The position numbers and the translations under genes are program-made. A stretch of DNA of 63,083 nucleotides. Source: Agrobacterium salinitolerans. GTDB taxonomy: Bacteria > Pseudomonadota > Alphaproteobacteria > Rhizobiales > Rhizobiaceae. Under the pieces are notes generated by a model. It was not told the origin of the DNA. It was given only the letters and a program-made list of their open reading frames with translations, and did no database searches. Of this stretch, positions 36,105-43,837 are shown piece by piece (position 1 is the stretch's first letter; every line of letters begins with the position of its first letter). The DNA is taken from the NCBI RefSeq assembly GCF_002008225.1, contig NZ_MRDH01000034.1, positions 1 through 63,083 on the forward strand, given 5' to 3'.

Positions 36105-37124
36105 ATGCGTTATCTGGTTACCGGCACGGCAGGATTCATCGGCTTTTACGTTGCGAAACGGCTGCTGGACGCCGGCCATTTTGTCACCGGCTTCGATGGC
36201 ATGACGAAATATTACGATGTCAGCCTCAAGGAAAAACGCCACGCAATACTTGCCCGCTCCAACGGCTTCCGGGCCGAGATCGGCATGTTGGAAGATACCG
36301 ATGCGCTGAAGCGGGCGGCAGAAGCAGCAGAACCGGAAATCATCATCCACCTCGCCGCACAGGCCGGTGTTCGTTACAGCCTTGAAAATCCGCGCGCCTA
36401 TATCGATTCCAATCTCATCGGCTCGTTCAACATGCTGGAGCTCGCCAGAAGCCTGGAGGTCAAGCACCTGATGCTGGCGTCTACCTCCTCCATCTACGGC
36501 GCCAACGAGAAAATCCCGTTTGCGGAAAGCGACAAGGCCGACGAGCCGATGACGCTTTACGCCGCCACCAAAAAATCCATGGAGTTGATGGCGCACAGCT
36601 ATGCGCATCTGCACAAGCTGCCCACCACCGCCTTCCGCTTCTTCACGGTCTACGGCCCGTGGGGACGGCCGGACATGGCACCGATCAAATTCGTCGATGC
36701 CGTTTCCAACGGCCGGCCCATCGATATTTACGGGCAAGGCAATATGAGCCGTGATTTCACCTATATCGACGATCTGGTGGAGGGCATTGTCCGGTTGAGC
36801 CAGATCATCCCCTCCGAGGAAAACCGTGTGACGCAGGAAGGCGTGACCGACACGCTTTCGCACCACGCACCTTTCCGCGTCGTCAATATCGGTGGCGGCC
36901 AGCCGGTGGAACTGATGCATTTTGTCGAAACGATCGAAAAGGCCGTTGGCAAGCCGGCGATCCGCAACATGCTGCCGATGCAGCAGGGCGATGTTCCCCG
37001 CACCTTCGCCTCGCCCGATCTCCTGAGGGCATTGACCGGTTATGTGCCGCAGACCCCGGTCGAGGAGGGCATCAAGGCCCTCGTCGCCTGGTATCGCGAC
37101 ATGAACGGCAAACTGAAAGAATAA
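36105..37124 (+). CDS. lpsL: UDP-glucuronate 4-epimerase
   Basis: Converts UDP-glucuronate to UDP-galacturonate. The 339-residue short-chain dehydrogenase-type epimerase has the NAD motif [13 protein letters not shown] (about 7-19), the serine of STSSIYG near 126 and the YAATKK catalytic pair near 150. It lies 86 bases after rkpK. The gene ends 6 bases from the convergent ATP-grasp gene with no obvious terminator between. Confidence 0.94.
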   Translation: MRYLVTGTAGFIGFYVAKRLLDAGHFVTGFDGMTKYYDVSLKEKRHAILARSNGFRAEIGMLEDTDALKRAAEAAEPEIIIHLAAQAGVRYSLENPRAYIDSNLIGSFNMLELARSLEVKHLMLASTSSIYGANEKIPFAESDKADEPMTLYAATKKSMELMAHSYAHLHKLPTTAFRFFTVYGPWGRPDMAPIKFVDAVSNGRPIDIYGQGNMSRDFTYIDDLVEGIVRLSQIIPSEENRVTQEGVTDTLSHHAPFRVVNIGGGQPVELMHFVETIEKAVGKPAIRNMLPMQQGDVPRTFASPDLLRALTGYVPQTPVEEGIKALVAWYRDMNGKLKE

Positions 37125-37130
37125 TAATAA

Positions 37131-38177
37131 TCAGAGTGTCGCCAGCAGCCTGTTCGACAGGGCACCACCGGATGCCGCCTGCATCGACACCTTGGTTTCC
37201 ACCGCCTCGATGATTGTATCGCTGAAGTCCACATTGGTGAGTTCAAGGATATTCGACAGCCCGCCCGGCGAAAACACGTTCACCTCCAATATCTTGTCGC
37301 CGACGATATCGAGGCCGACAAGGAACATGCCATCCTCCACGAGCTTCGGACGCATCATTTCAGCCAGTTCGACAATCTCATCCGTCACCTTCACCGCCTC
37401 GGCGGTGCCGTTGGCGTGGATGTTGGAGCGCAGGTCTCCCTTGGCCGGCACCCGTCGAAGCGCGGCATATTGGCCATCGCGCATCAGGGGCCTGCCGTTC
37501 ATCATGAAGAACCGAACATCACCCTCTTTCGCGGCAGGCAGATAGGCCTGCGCAATCAGATAACCCTCAAGGCTCACCGCCTCGAAAATCTGATTGAGAT
37601 TGGTCTCCTTGCTCGACCCGATCTTGAAAACATTCTTGCCACCGGAGCCCTGCAGCGGCTTGACGATGACGCCCTTCGGGTGCGCATCGGCAAAGGCGCG
37701 GATTTCCTCGACGTTGCGGGAAATCAGCGTCGTCGGGCGAACGATTTCAGGAAAGCTCTGGAAATAGAGCTTGTTCTGCGCAAGCGCCAGACCTTCGGGG
37801 TCGTTCAGCACCACCACACCGCGCTGCTCGGCAAGCCTGCCGAACAGAATACCGGCATGAACGGCCCATGGCCGGGTGGTCTGGTCGAGCGACGGATCGT
37901 TGCGCAGCATCAGCGCGTCGATTTCCTCCACGTCCATGGTCATGCGCTCAAGCGCCTTGTCCTGGAGTGCCGCATGGAAAGCCTCGGGCTTTTTGTATTT
38001 GCCCTTGCGGACAACAGTGGCATGAACCGCCAGCGTGTCATCGGAGCGCAGGGTAAAATCCCCCGGTGTCAGATAGACCACATCATGGCCGCGATTGAGC
38101 GCGGCCATGGCCAGCAGGCCCGTGGCGAAGGTCGGCCCCTCGGTTTCGATGGAATTGACGAAAAATGCGATACGCAT
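37131..38177 (-). CDS. Glutathione-synthase-like ATP-grasp ligase
   Basis: A 348-residue ATP-grasp enzyme resembling GshB. It has a pre-ATP-grasp domain (1-120), the ATP lid motif GVIVKPLQGSGGKNVF near 170-185, and the metal/ATP motif DIVGDKILEVNVFSPGG near 305. It departs from true GshB in the end of this last motif (SPGG, where GshB normally has SPTC/SPTG). It is the last gene of a three-gene operon with the DUF1704 and amidohydrolase-like genes (10-base gap). The housekeeping glutathione synthase is probably elsewhere; here it likely joins an amino acid to a peptide or small acid. The ATG at 38177 follows AGGAGGGG. Confidence 0.8.
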   Translation of the reverse strand: MRIAFFVNSIETEGPTFATGLLAMAALNRGHDVVYLTPGDFTLRSDDTLAVHATVVRKGKYKKPEAFHAALQDKALERMTMDVEEIDALMLRNDPSLDQTTRPWAVHAGILFGRLAEQRGVVVLNDPEGLALAQNKLYFQSFPEIVRPTTLISRNVEEIRAFADAHPKGVIVKPLQGSGGKNVFKIGSSKETNLNQIFEAVSLEGYLIAQAYLPAAKEGDVRFFMMNGRPLMRDGQYAALRRVPAKGDLRSNIHANGTAEAVKVTDEIVELAEMMRPKLVEDGMFLVGLDIVGDKILEVNVFSPGGLSNILELTNVDFSDTIIEAVETKVSMQAASGGALSNRLLATL

Positions 38178-38187
38178 GAAGCCCCTC

Positions 38188-40065
38188 CTATAAAGTCGCC
38201 AGTTCGGCGATGGATAATCCCGCCCGGATTTTCTCCAGGCGCTCATTGGCCTTGGCGGGCAATAAAAATGCAGGCCTGACCCCAGGGGGACGTAACAGAC
38301 CGCGCAACGCCAGCTCCTGCATGACAGGAAAATGCTGAGCGGCGATCTTACCCATCCAGAACGGATCGAGCGCCCCGCCCTTTCTTAGATGGTCCATCAC
38401 CTCGGCCAGCCCGCGCAGATAAATCGCATCCTTGGAGAGACCGCCGCCGCGATAGATGCGCAGCACCATGTTGAAGGCGCCGGCCTCATCGAACCCGTGA
38501 TCGCGGGTCATGATGCGGAAGGTCTCCACGAAGCTTGCACCATCCAGCATGGCGGCGCATCCGACAACGCGGCCAGCGATCAGCCGCAGGCGCTCACGCG
38601 TCATGCCGCCAGCCAGATATTCCGCCAGCACTGCCAGCCCCTCCTGCACGCCTTCGTAACCGGAAAGGCCGGTGCGGAAGAGCCGCAACCCCTGAAACGA
38701 GCCATTGAAATAGGTGAGAAGATGCACCCCGATCTCATGCGACAGCAGCGCCTCGACACGGCGCTGTTCCATGACGGTATGGCGGGAGATCAAGAGCTTC
38801 TCGCCCGTCACCATCATGCCCGGCGGCAGGTCGTCGCGGATTTCGACGCGCGCCTTGAACTCCGGTTCTTCCGCCAGATAGGTCTCGACCATCTCGCGCG
38901 ACTTCTTCGCGACAGCATAACAATCGACCATGGCGATTTCGCCATTTTCCTGCCCGCGCGGGCAATCCTTGAGCACATGAAGCGCCAGCGTCAGAAGCGC
39001 GGGTTCGACGGCACCGTAGAGCGCGCGGGAGAAATCGGTGAAGGTACGATGATGCAGGCTGGCCAGCATCGTCAGCTGCAGATCGATCTCCCGCTGTTTC
39101 TCCCGATAAAGATGATAGAGCACAGGGTCTTCGAGGTGATCGAAGGCGACGGAATAAAGCTTGCGCTTCTGCTCTTCCACATCCACGCCCAGCGGTCGGT
39201 AAAGCAGGCGCGGCGCGTATTGGAAGCCGCCGTCGCGAAACTCCTCGAAGGCCCGTCGCGCATTGATGGGCGTGACGGAGAGTAGAAAATCGAACGACGA
39301 GACGATGTCGTCGATAGATCGGTCGGCGCGTTTCACCGCATCTACAAAGGCCTTGCGACCCAGCGCCCTGTGACTGGCGACGTTTAACGCATCCATATCG
39401 GAGGAAAAAGACGAAAAGGCCTGCAAACCCGCATCGAAAAGATCGGCGATCATCGTCTCCCGCAAACCGGGATAATCGGCACCGGATTCCGGCTGGCGAT
39501 AGATCGGCGCAAAACGCACGCTGATGCAGGGAAAATCCAGCCCGGCATTCTGAAACCGGAGGATCGGATCGGCTTCCGGTTCCGGCCGGGTGATGCGCGG
39601 CGTACGAAAGCGTACCTCGGCATCGCAGACTGCCTTTATGAAGACCCGACGCGCTTTCTGGGTTTCCGGTTCTGACGTGGCGGAGACCGAAACCTCAAAA
39701 TGCGGCAGGAAAGGTGAATCGTCGGCCAGCAGGATGTCATGCTCCAGTTCGCCGATATCGAGCACGATGAAGGCGCCGAAACGCTGCCGCACGACCGTGC
39801 CAATAGCCTCGATCAGCGGCGCCGCCTCCTGAATGGTCGGCACGATCAGATAGGAGGCATGGGCGGCGGCGATATCGCGGGCGGCGAGATTTTTCGTGCC
39901 GCCGGTCAGATGCAGGCACAGGAACGGCAGCGGCCGGTCGATATGCAGACGACCGTCTTTGCCGACATCGCGGCGGATGGCCTTGCCGGCCTCAAGGCAG
40001 GACACGACGTCATCGACCAGATCGGCGATGGGAGAGGGCGGGCTGGGGGCGGATGAAGGGTTCAT
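38188..40065 (-). CDS. DUF1704/QEGLA-motif (MATCAP-like) metallopeptidase homologue
   Basis: A 625-residue protein of the family annotated as flavohemoglobin expression-modulating QEGLA motif protein (TIGR02421, DUF1704). It carries HEIGVH at 443-448 and QEGLA at 474-478, which match the two zinc histidines, catalytic glutamate and third-ligand glutamate of eukaryotic MATCAP tyrosine carboxypeptidases. A zinc carboxypeptidase-like activity is therefore plausible; no bacterial substrate is known to me. The start at 40065 overlaps the upstream stop by ATGA and has GAGG upstream; an alternative at 40083 adds six residues. Confidence 0.85.
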   Translation of the reverse strand: MNPSSAPSPPSPIADLVDDVVSCLEAGKAIRRDVGKDGRLHIDRPLPFLCLHLTGGTKNLAARDIAAAHASYLIVPTIQEAAPLIEAIGTVVRQRFGAFIVLDIGELEHDILLADDSPFLPHFEVSVSATSEPETQKARRVFIKAVCDAEVRFRTPRITRPEPEADPILRFQNAGLDFPCISVRFAPIYRQPESGADYPGLRETMIADLFDAGLQAFSSFSSDMDALNVASHRALGRKAFVDAVKRADRSIDDIVSSFDFLLSVTPINARRAFEEFRDGGFQYAPRLLYRPLGVDVEEQKRKLYSVAFDHLEDPVLYHLYREKQREIDLQLTMLASLHHRTFTDFSRALYGAVEPALLTLALHVLKDCPRGQENGEIAMVDCYAVAKKSREMVETYLAEEPEFKARVEIRDDLPPGMMVTGEKLLISRHTVMEQRRVEALLSHEIGVHLLTYFNGSFQGLRLFRTGLSGYEGVQEGLAVLAEYLAGGMTRERLRLIAGRVVGCAAMLDGASFVETFRIMTRDHGFDEAGAFNMVLRIYRGGGLSKDAIYLRGLAEVMDHLRKGGALDPFWMGKIAAQHFPVMQELALRGLLRPPGVRPAFLLPAKANERLEKIRAGLSIAELATL

Positions 40066-40892
40066 CGCCGCGACCTCAGACATTCTTCGATTACTGGCTG
40101 GAGTGCCGCGATCGCTTGGCGAATATCCGCCACCACACGCTCATCCGGCTTTCCCGTCCACTCGTCCATGAAAAATTTCTTGAACTCGATTGCGATGGCG
40201 CAGCCATTTTCTGCGAACCTTTCGTGGATGAAACGGGTCTGCTCTCCCTTGCCCTGAAACGCCACGTTCTCGCGAACATCGAGGTGGCGTTCGCCGATGG
40301 TCGCTGACGCGAAATGGCGCCCGACCGCGCTCACGATATCGCCCCAGCGGCTGCGATCCAAGGAGAAGGTGCCTATATTGATATCGGGCGCTTCCGCCTG
40401 CGCCGTCGGTGGCGCGGCCGCACCCTGCCGGCGATGATTATAGCTGTGTATATCGAGCACCACGAAAGCCCCATGCCGCCTTTCGATTGCGGAGAGCATA
40501 GTCTCCAGCATCGTGTAATAGTCGGCGTGAAAGTCGAGCGACTGCCGGACGGCTTCCTGCGCCGGCTCTTCTTTCCAGACCTCAAGCCCCCAGGATTGTT
40601 CCGGCTTCAGATAGATCGCCTGATCGGCCGCTCGGTTGAGATCGATTTCGAAACGTGAATGGTGAACGACGATACGGTTCGTCAGCCCGGCGATCATCTC
40701 ACCGGTGAAAGGGTCTTCCTCCCTCAGCCTCTGTTCCGGGGAAAGGGCCATGAGCCGCGACACGTCAGGTCTAATGCGATGGCCGTCATGGATGGCCGTG
40801 CCGATAACGGGCGAACCGCCGAAATCGATCGACCAGAAGCCTTTGTTTTCGTGGTTATTCCGGTATTCACCGTCGCTCTGTCTGGCTGCCAT
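40062..40892 (-). CDS. N-formylglutamate amidohydrolase-like enzyme
   Basis: A 276-residue member of the HutG/N-formylglutamate amidohydrolase family, zinc hydrolases with a carboxypeptidase-like fold. Visible family motifs are AIHDGHRI near 53-60, the HHSRFEIDLNR stretch, DIHSYNH near 155 and a late IEFKKFFMDEW block. No other histidine-degradation gene is nearby, so the true substrate is probably not formylglutamate; it opens the operon with the DUF1704 and ATP-grasp genes. The start at 40892 follows GGGAGG; the longer frame to 41021 has no support. Confidence 0.82.
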   Translation of the reverse strand: MAARQSDGEYRNNHENKGFWSIDFGGSPVIGTAIHDGHRIRPDVSRLMALSPEQRLREEDPFTGEMIAGLTNRIVVHHSRFEIDLNRAADQAIYLKPEQSWGLEVWKEEPAQEAVRQSLDFHADYYTMLETMLSAIERRHGAFVVLDIHSYNHRRQGAAAPPTAQAEAPDINIGTFSLDRSRWGDIVSAVGRHFASATIGERHLDVRENVAFQGKGEQTRFIHERFAENGCAIAIEFKKFFMDEWTGKPDERVVADIRQAIAALQPVIEECLRSRR

Positions 40893-40917
40893 GCCGCCTC
40901 CCCTGCATCGGGGATAA

Positions 40918-40943
40918 AACAGCCGGACATGCCCGTTTGTTCC
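40918..40943 (-). promoter_or_regulatory. Weak EcfG-like promoter before the amidohydrolase operon
   Basis: On the minus strand GGAAC (40943-40939), 17 bases, TGTT (40921-40918), one base off the consensus -10. It lies back to back with the exact site at 41000. Confidence 0.35.
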
Positions 40944-40999
40944 GGTGAAAAATTGCGCGCGATACATTCCGCTCGGCAATGACGCCGCCGGAAAACTAC

Positions 41000-41024
41000 G
41001 GAACCTTACCGGAAAGATCACGTT
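41000..41024 (+). promoter_or_regulatory. EcfG promoter, exact match
   Basis: GGAAC (41000-41004), 16 bases, CGTT (41021-41024). It would transcribe the small-protein/PfpI/PPC genes. Confidence 0.85.
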
Positions 41025-41182
41025 GTTCCAACTGGAGGGGCCGCCGTGTCAAACGGACGCGATGGTGCTGAAGAACATCGGGATTTTTCCGTTTTCTCCC
41101 GATGGCCAACGAAACGGCAGCCGAGCTTCTTACCCATCCGGCGCCCCTCCGTTCCCGCTTTCGACGCACAAGGAGCCGCGAC

Positions 41183-41404
41183 ATGGAAAAGACCGAAACA
41201 CGCAAACTTGCGGAAGAATATCTGCGTCTCGGCGGCACGCGTCAGGTGATGATCGACGATAACAAGACCTTCGTGCGCCAATGGGAGCACGAACCGGCGG
41301 AGGCCGAACGGTTCTGGCAAACGCATATCGAAAATCTCGATGCGGAGCGCCGCAAGGACGTGGAGTTTTTCCTGCCATCTATCAATTCCGACAAGGACGA
41401 CTAA
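41183..41404 (+). CDS. Small acidic protein of unknown function, GSR-controlled
   Basis: A 73-residue charged soluble protein (MEKTETRKLAEEY start, acidic end SDKDD) with no recognised domain. AAGGAG lies before the ATG at 41183; a longer frame from 41102 has no ribosome site. It is first in an operon with the PfpI gene (18-base gap) behind an exact EcfG promoter with a long leader of about 150 bases. Likely a small rhizobial stress protein; no function can be given. Confidence 0.72.
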   Translation: MEKTETRKLAEEYLRLGGTRQVMIDDNKTFVRQWEHEPAEAERFWQTHIENLDAERRKDVEFFLPSINSDKDD

Positions 41405-41422
41405 ACCTACAAGGAGAAAGAC

Positions 41423-41983
41423 ATGACTGCCATCAACGCCGCAAAAATCCTCATTCTCGCAACGGACGGCTATGAGCGTTCCGAATTGCGCGTGCCCTAT
41501 GACCAGCTGAAGGCCAAAGGTGCAGACGTGAAGATCGCCTCCATCGAGGAGGGCGAGATCAAGAGCTGGGACAAGAAGAACTGGGGCGACAGCATCGCCG
41601 TCGATCTCTTGGCGAAAGCCGTCGAAGCGGAAGATTTTGACGCGCTGGTTCTTCCCGGCGGCCAGATCAACCCAGATATTCTGCGTCACGACGAGGATGC
41701 GATGCGGGTGGTCCGCGATTTCGTCAAATCCGGCAAGGTGGTGGCCGCCATCTGCCATGCACCGTGGCTGCTTGTCGAAGCCGACGCCCTGCGTGGCCGC
41801 GACGCCACCTCCTATTGGTCGATCAAGACCGACCTCAAGAATGCCGGCGCCAACTGGAAGGATGAAAAGGTGGTAACGGACAAGGGGATCGTTACCTCCC
41901 GCAGCCCTGACGATCTCGACGCCTTTGTCGCCAAGATCGTGGAAGAGGTCGAGGAAGGCCGCCACGAACGCCGCGCCGCTTAA
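41423..41983 (+). CDS. PfpI/DJ-1-family stress protein
   Basis: A 186-residue type-1 glutamine amidotransferase-like protein of the PfpI/YhbO group. The nucleophile cysteine is in VAAICHAPWLL (near residue 113) with the flanking His, and the Glu at about residue 18-20 completes the family site. Family members act as glyoxalase III-type or protein/nucleotide deglycases, though the latter is debated. AAGGAGAAAG ribosome site. Second gene after an exact EcfG promoter, fitting a damage-control role in stress. Confidence 0.9.
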   Translation: MTAINAAKILILATDGYERSELRVPYDQLKAKGADVKIASIEEGEIKSWDKKNWGDSIAVDLLAKAVEAEDFDALVLPGGQINPDILRHDEDAMRVVRDFVKSGKVVAAICHAPWLLVEADALRGRDATSYWSIKTDLKNAGANWKDEKVVTDKGIVTSRSPDDLDAFVAKIVEEVEEGRHERRAA

Positions 41984-42002
41984 GACACGCACCTTTATTC
42001 CC

Positions 42003-42031
42003 GTGCCGCCGGTTTTCCGGCGGCACTTCTA
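42003..42031 (+). terminator. Hairpin between PfpI and PPC-domain genes
   Basis: GTGCCGCCGG (42003-42012) and CCGGCGGCAC (42017-42026) form a perfect 10-bp stem with a TTTT loop, followed by the short T-rich TTCTATTT. It may only attenuate, as no separate promoter is seen for the next gene. Confidence 0.6.
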
Positions 42032-42045
42032 TTTGGGAGGAAGAC

Positions 42046-42486
42046 ATGAAAAGCAGATTGCTGGCAAGCGGCGCGGAGCGTACCTTCATCCTCGTCATTG
42101 ATCCCGAAGAAGAAGCATTCGAGGCTATCAGGCGCTTTGCCAAGGCCGAGAACATCAACGCCGCCTCGGTGAGCGCGATCGGGGCTTTCGCCACGGCGAC
42201 CCTCGCCTTTTTCGACCTTTCGACGCGGGACTACAATGAAATACCGGTCACCGACCAGAGCGAGGTTCTGAGCCTGCTCGGCGATATCACCCTTGACGAG
42301 AACGACACACCCAATCCGCACCTGCATGTGGTTCTGGGCTTTGCCGACGGCTCCACGAAGGGCGGCCATTTTCTCAAAGGAGTGGTGCGGCCAACGCTGG
42401 AAGTCGTCATCCGCGAAACACCTGCGGAGTTGCGGCGCAGTTATCGCCGGGAATTCGGCATCGCTCTCATCGATCCCGCGAAATAA
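42046..42486 (+). CDS. PPC (DUF296) domain protein
   Basis: A 146-residue PPC/DUF296 domain protein. The motif NPHLHVVLGFADG with a later GGHFL carries the three histidines that bind metal in bacterial structures and form the trimer site. In plants the domain sits in AT-hook proteins; the free bacterial form has no settled function and no AT-hook is present here. GGAGG lies before the ATG. It sits between two EcfG promoters and is probably reached by read-through from the one at 41000. Confidence 0.85.
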   Translation: MKSRLLASGAERTFILVIDPEEEAFEAIRRFAKAENINAASVSAIGAFATATLAFFDLSTRDYNEIPVTDQSEVLSLLGDITLDENDTPNPHLHVVLGFADGSTKGGHFLKGVVRPTLEVVIRETPAELRRSYRREFGIALIDPAK

Positions 42487-42492
42487 ATCCAC

Positions 42493-42517
42493 GGAACCGG
42501 AAAAACACCATTGCGTT
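42493..42517 (+). promoter_or_regulatory. EcfG promoter, exact match
   Basis: GGAAC (42493-42497), 16 bases, CGTT (42514-42517). The start codon of the TIGR02587 gene is 23 bases downstream. Confidence 0.88.
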
Positions 42518-42539
42518 ATCGCTCTGGACAGGGGGTCGC

Positions 42540-43400
42540 ATGGTGGCGGCGATCAATCGAAGAGATGCGGATGATGACGAGGTCGGGCAATTTCTGATCG
42601 GTCTCGCACGCGGCACGGCGGGTGCATTGCTGTTTGCCCTGCCCATGCTGATGACCATGGAAATGTGGTTTCTCGGCCTTTACATCAATTCATGGCGGCT
42701 TTTTCTGCTTTGCATCCTCAACCTGCCGCTGCTGCTGCTTCTCGCCCGCCGCATCGGTTTCGAGAATGTTAACTCCTGGAGCCAGGCGCTGCGCGACGCG
42801 ATAACGGCCTATGGGCTGGGCATCGCCGTAAGCGCCGCCGTACTCCTGCTGTTCGGCATTCTGAACGACCAGATCACCGCCTCCAACTTCATCGCCAAGA
42901 TTGCGTTGCAATCCGTTCCAGCCAGCATCGGCGCGCTTCTTGGGCGCAGCCAGCTCGGTCAGCATTCTGATACGAAGGATGAGGAGGAGGGCGAATATTC
43001 GGGCGAGACGGGTTATCTGCACGAACTGTTCATGATGATGGTCGGCGCGCTTTTCCTCGGCCTCAATGTCGCCCCGACGGAAGAAATGATCCTGATCGCC
43101 TATAAGGTGACGCCCTATCACATTCTGGCGCTTTGCCTACTGTCGATCGCCATCATGCATGGCTTTGTCTACGCGCTTCACTTCAAGGGCTCGCACCAGC
43201 TGCACGAAGGGCAGAAGTGGTGGCAATCCTTCATCCGCTTCACCCTGCCCGGCTATGTCGTCGCCATCGCCATCAGCATCTATACGCTTTGGACCTTCGA
43301 GCGCCTCGACCACACCTCGCTATCGCAGATCATGAATGCCGCCGTCATTCTCGGCGTGCCCGCCTCGATCGGCGCGGCGTCGGCCCGGCTGATCCTGTGA
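42540..43400 (+). CDS. TIGR02587-type integral membrane protein
   Basis: A 286-residue protein with about seven membrane helices (clear ones near 18-40, 45-65, 85-108, 165-185, 195-215, 240-262 and 265-283) and a charged loop near 140-160 (DTKDEEEGEYSGE). It fits the uncharacterised TIGR02587 family, always seen with a TIGR02588 gene. No enzymatic motif. First gene of an operon (7-base gap) behind an exact EcfG promoter placed to give a very short leader. Confidence 0.82.
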   Translation: MVAAINRRDADDDEVGQFLIGLARGTAGALLFALPMLMTMEMWFLGLYINSWRLFLLCILNLPLLLLLARRIGFENVNSWSQALRDAITAYGLGIAVSAAVLLLFGILNDQITASNFIAKIALQSVPASIGALLGRSQLGQHSDTKDEEEGEYSGETGYLHELFMMMVGALFLGLNVAPTEEMILIAYKVTPYHILALCLLSIAIMHGFVYALHFKGSHQLHEGQKWWQSFIRFTLPGYVVAIAISIYTLWTFERLDHTSLSQIMNAAVILGVPASIGAASARLIL

Positions 43401-43407
43401 GGACAAG

Positions 43408-43818
43408 ATGACGATATCCAAAAACGGAAAACAGATGGAAAGCGCCGATCCGCATTGGATCGAATGGGTGACGGGAACCATCTGCACGCTTCTGGTCGCC
43501 GCCATGCTAGGCTCGATCGGTTATGACATTTATCGCTACAGGCCGGAGGATGCCCGCTTCGACATCGCCGTTACCGGCGTAGAGGGTCAACCCGGGCAAT
43601 ACCGGGTGAAATTCGACATCCGCAACCTTTCCATGACGACGGCGGCGCAGGTGCAGGTGCGCGGCGACCTGCAGCAAAACGACGCAACGCTGGAGAGCGC
43701 CGATGTGACATTCGATTACGTCGCCTCGGAGTCTCGCGACACCGGCACGCTTTTCTTCCGCAACGATCCCCGTAGCGCAACGCTCACCATCAATGTCGCC
43801 GGCTATACCGAGCCGTGA
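43408..43818 (+). CDS. TIGR02588-type membrane-anchored protein
   Basis: A 136-residue protein with one hydrophobic helix (about 17-36) and a C-terminal, beta-rich, probably periplasmic domain (about 45-136), as expected for the TIGR02588 family. It is predicted to partner the TIGR02587 membrane protein. GAGGA ribosome site. The FAD oxidoreductase gene begins 19 bases later. Confidence 0.8.
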   Translation: MTISKNGKQMESADPHWIEWVTGTICTLLVAAMLGSIGYDIYRYRPEDARFDIAVTGVEGQPGQYRVKFDIRNLSMTTAAQVQVRGDLQQNDATLESADVTFDYVASESRDTGTLFFRNDPRSATLTINVAGYTEP

Positions 43819-43837
43819 CACCTTTCAGGATGATTTC

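Noticed and set aside
37131..38177. Calling the ATP-grasp gene the housekeeping glutathione synthase gshB
   Set aside because: Its C-terminal motif departs from GshB and it is locked in an operon with DUF1704 and a HutG-like gene, so a dedicated role is more likely.
40062..40892. Calling the first operon gene hutG of histidine degradation
   Set aside because: No hutU, hutH, hutI or hutC lies near, and the gene overlaps a DUF1704 gene instead.
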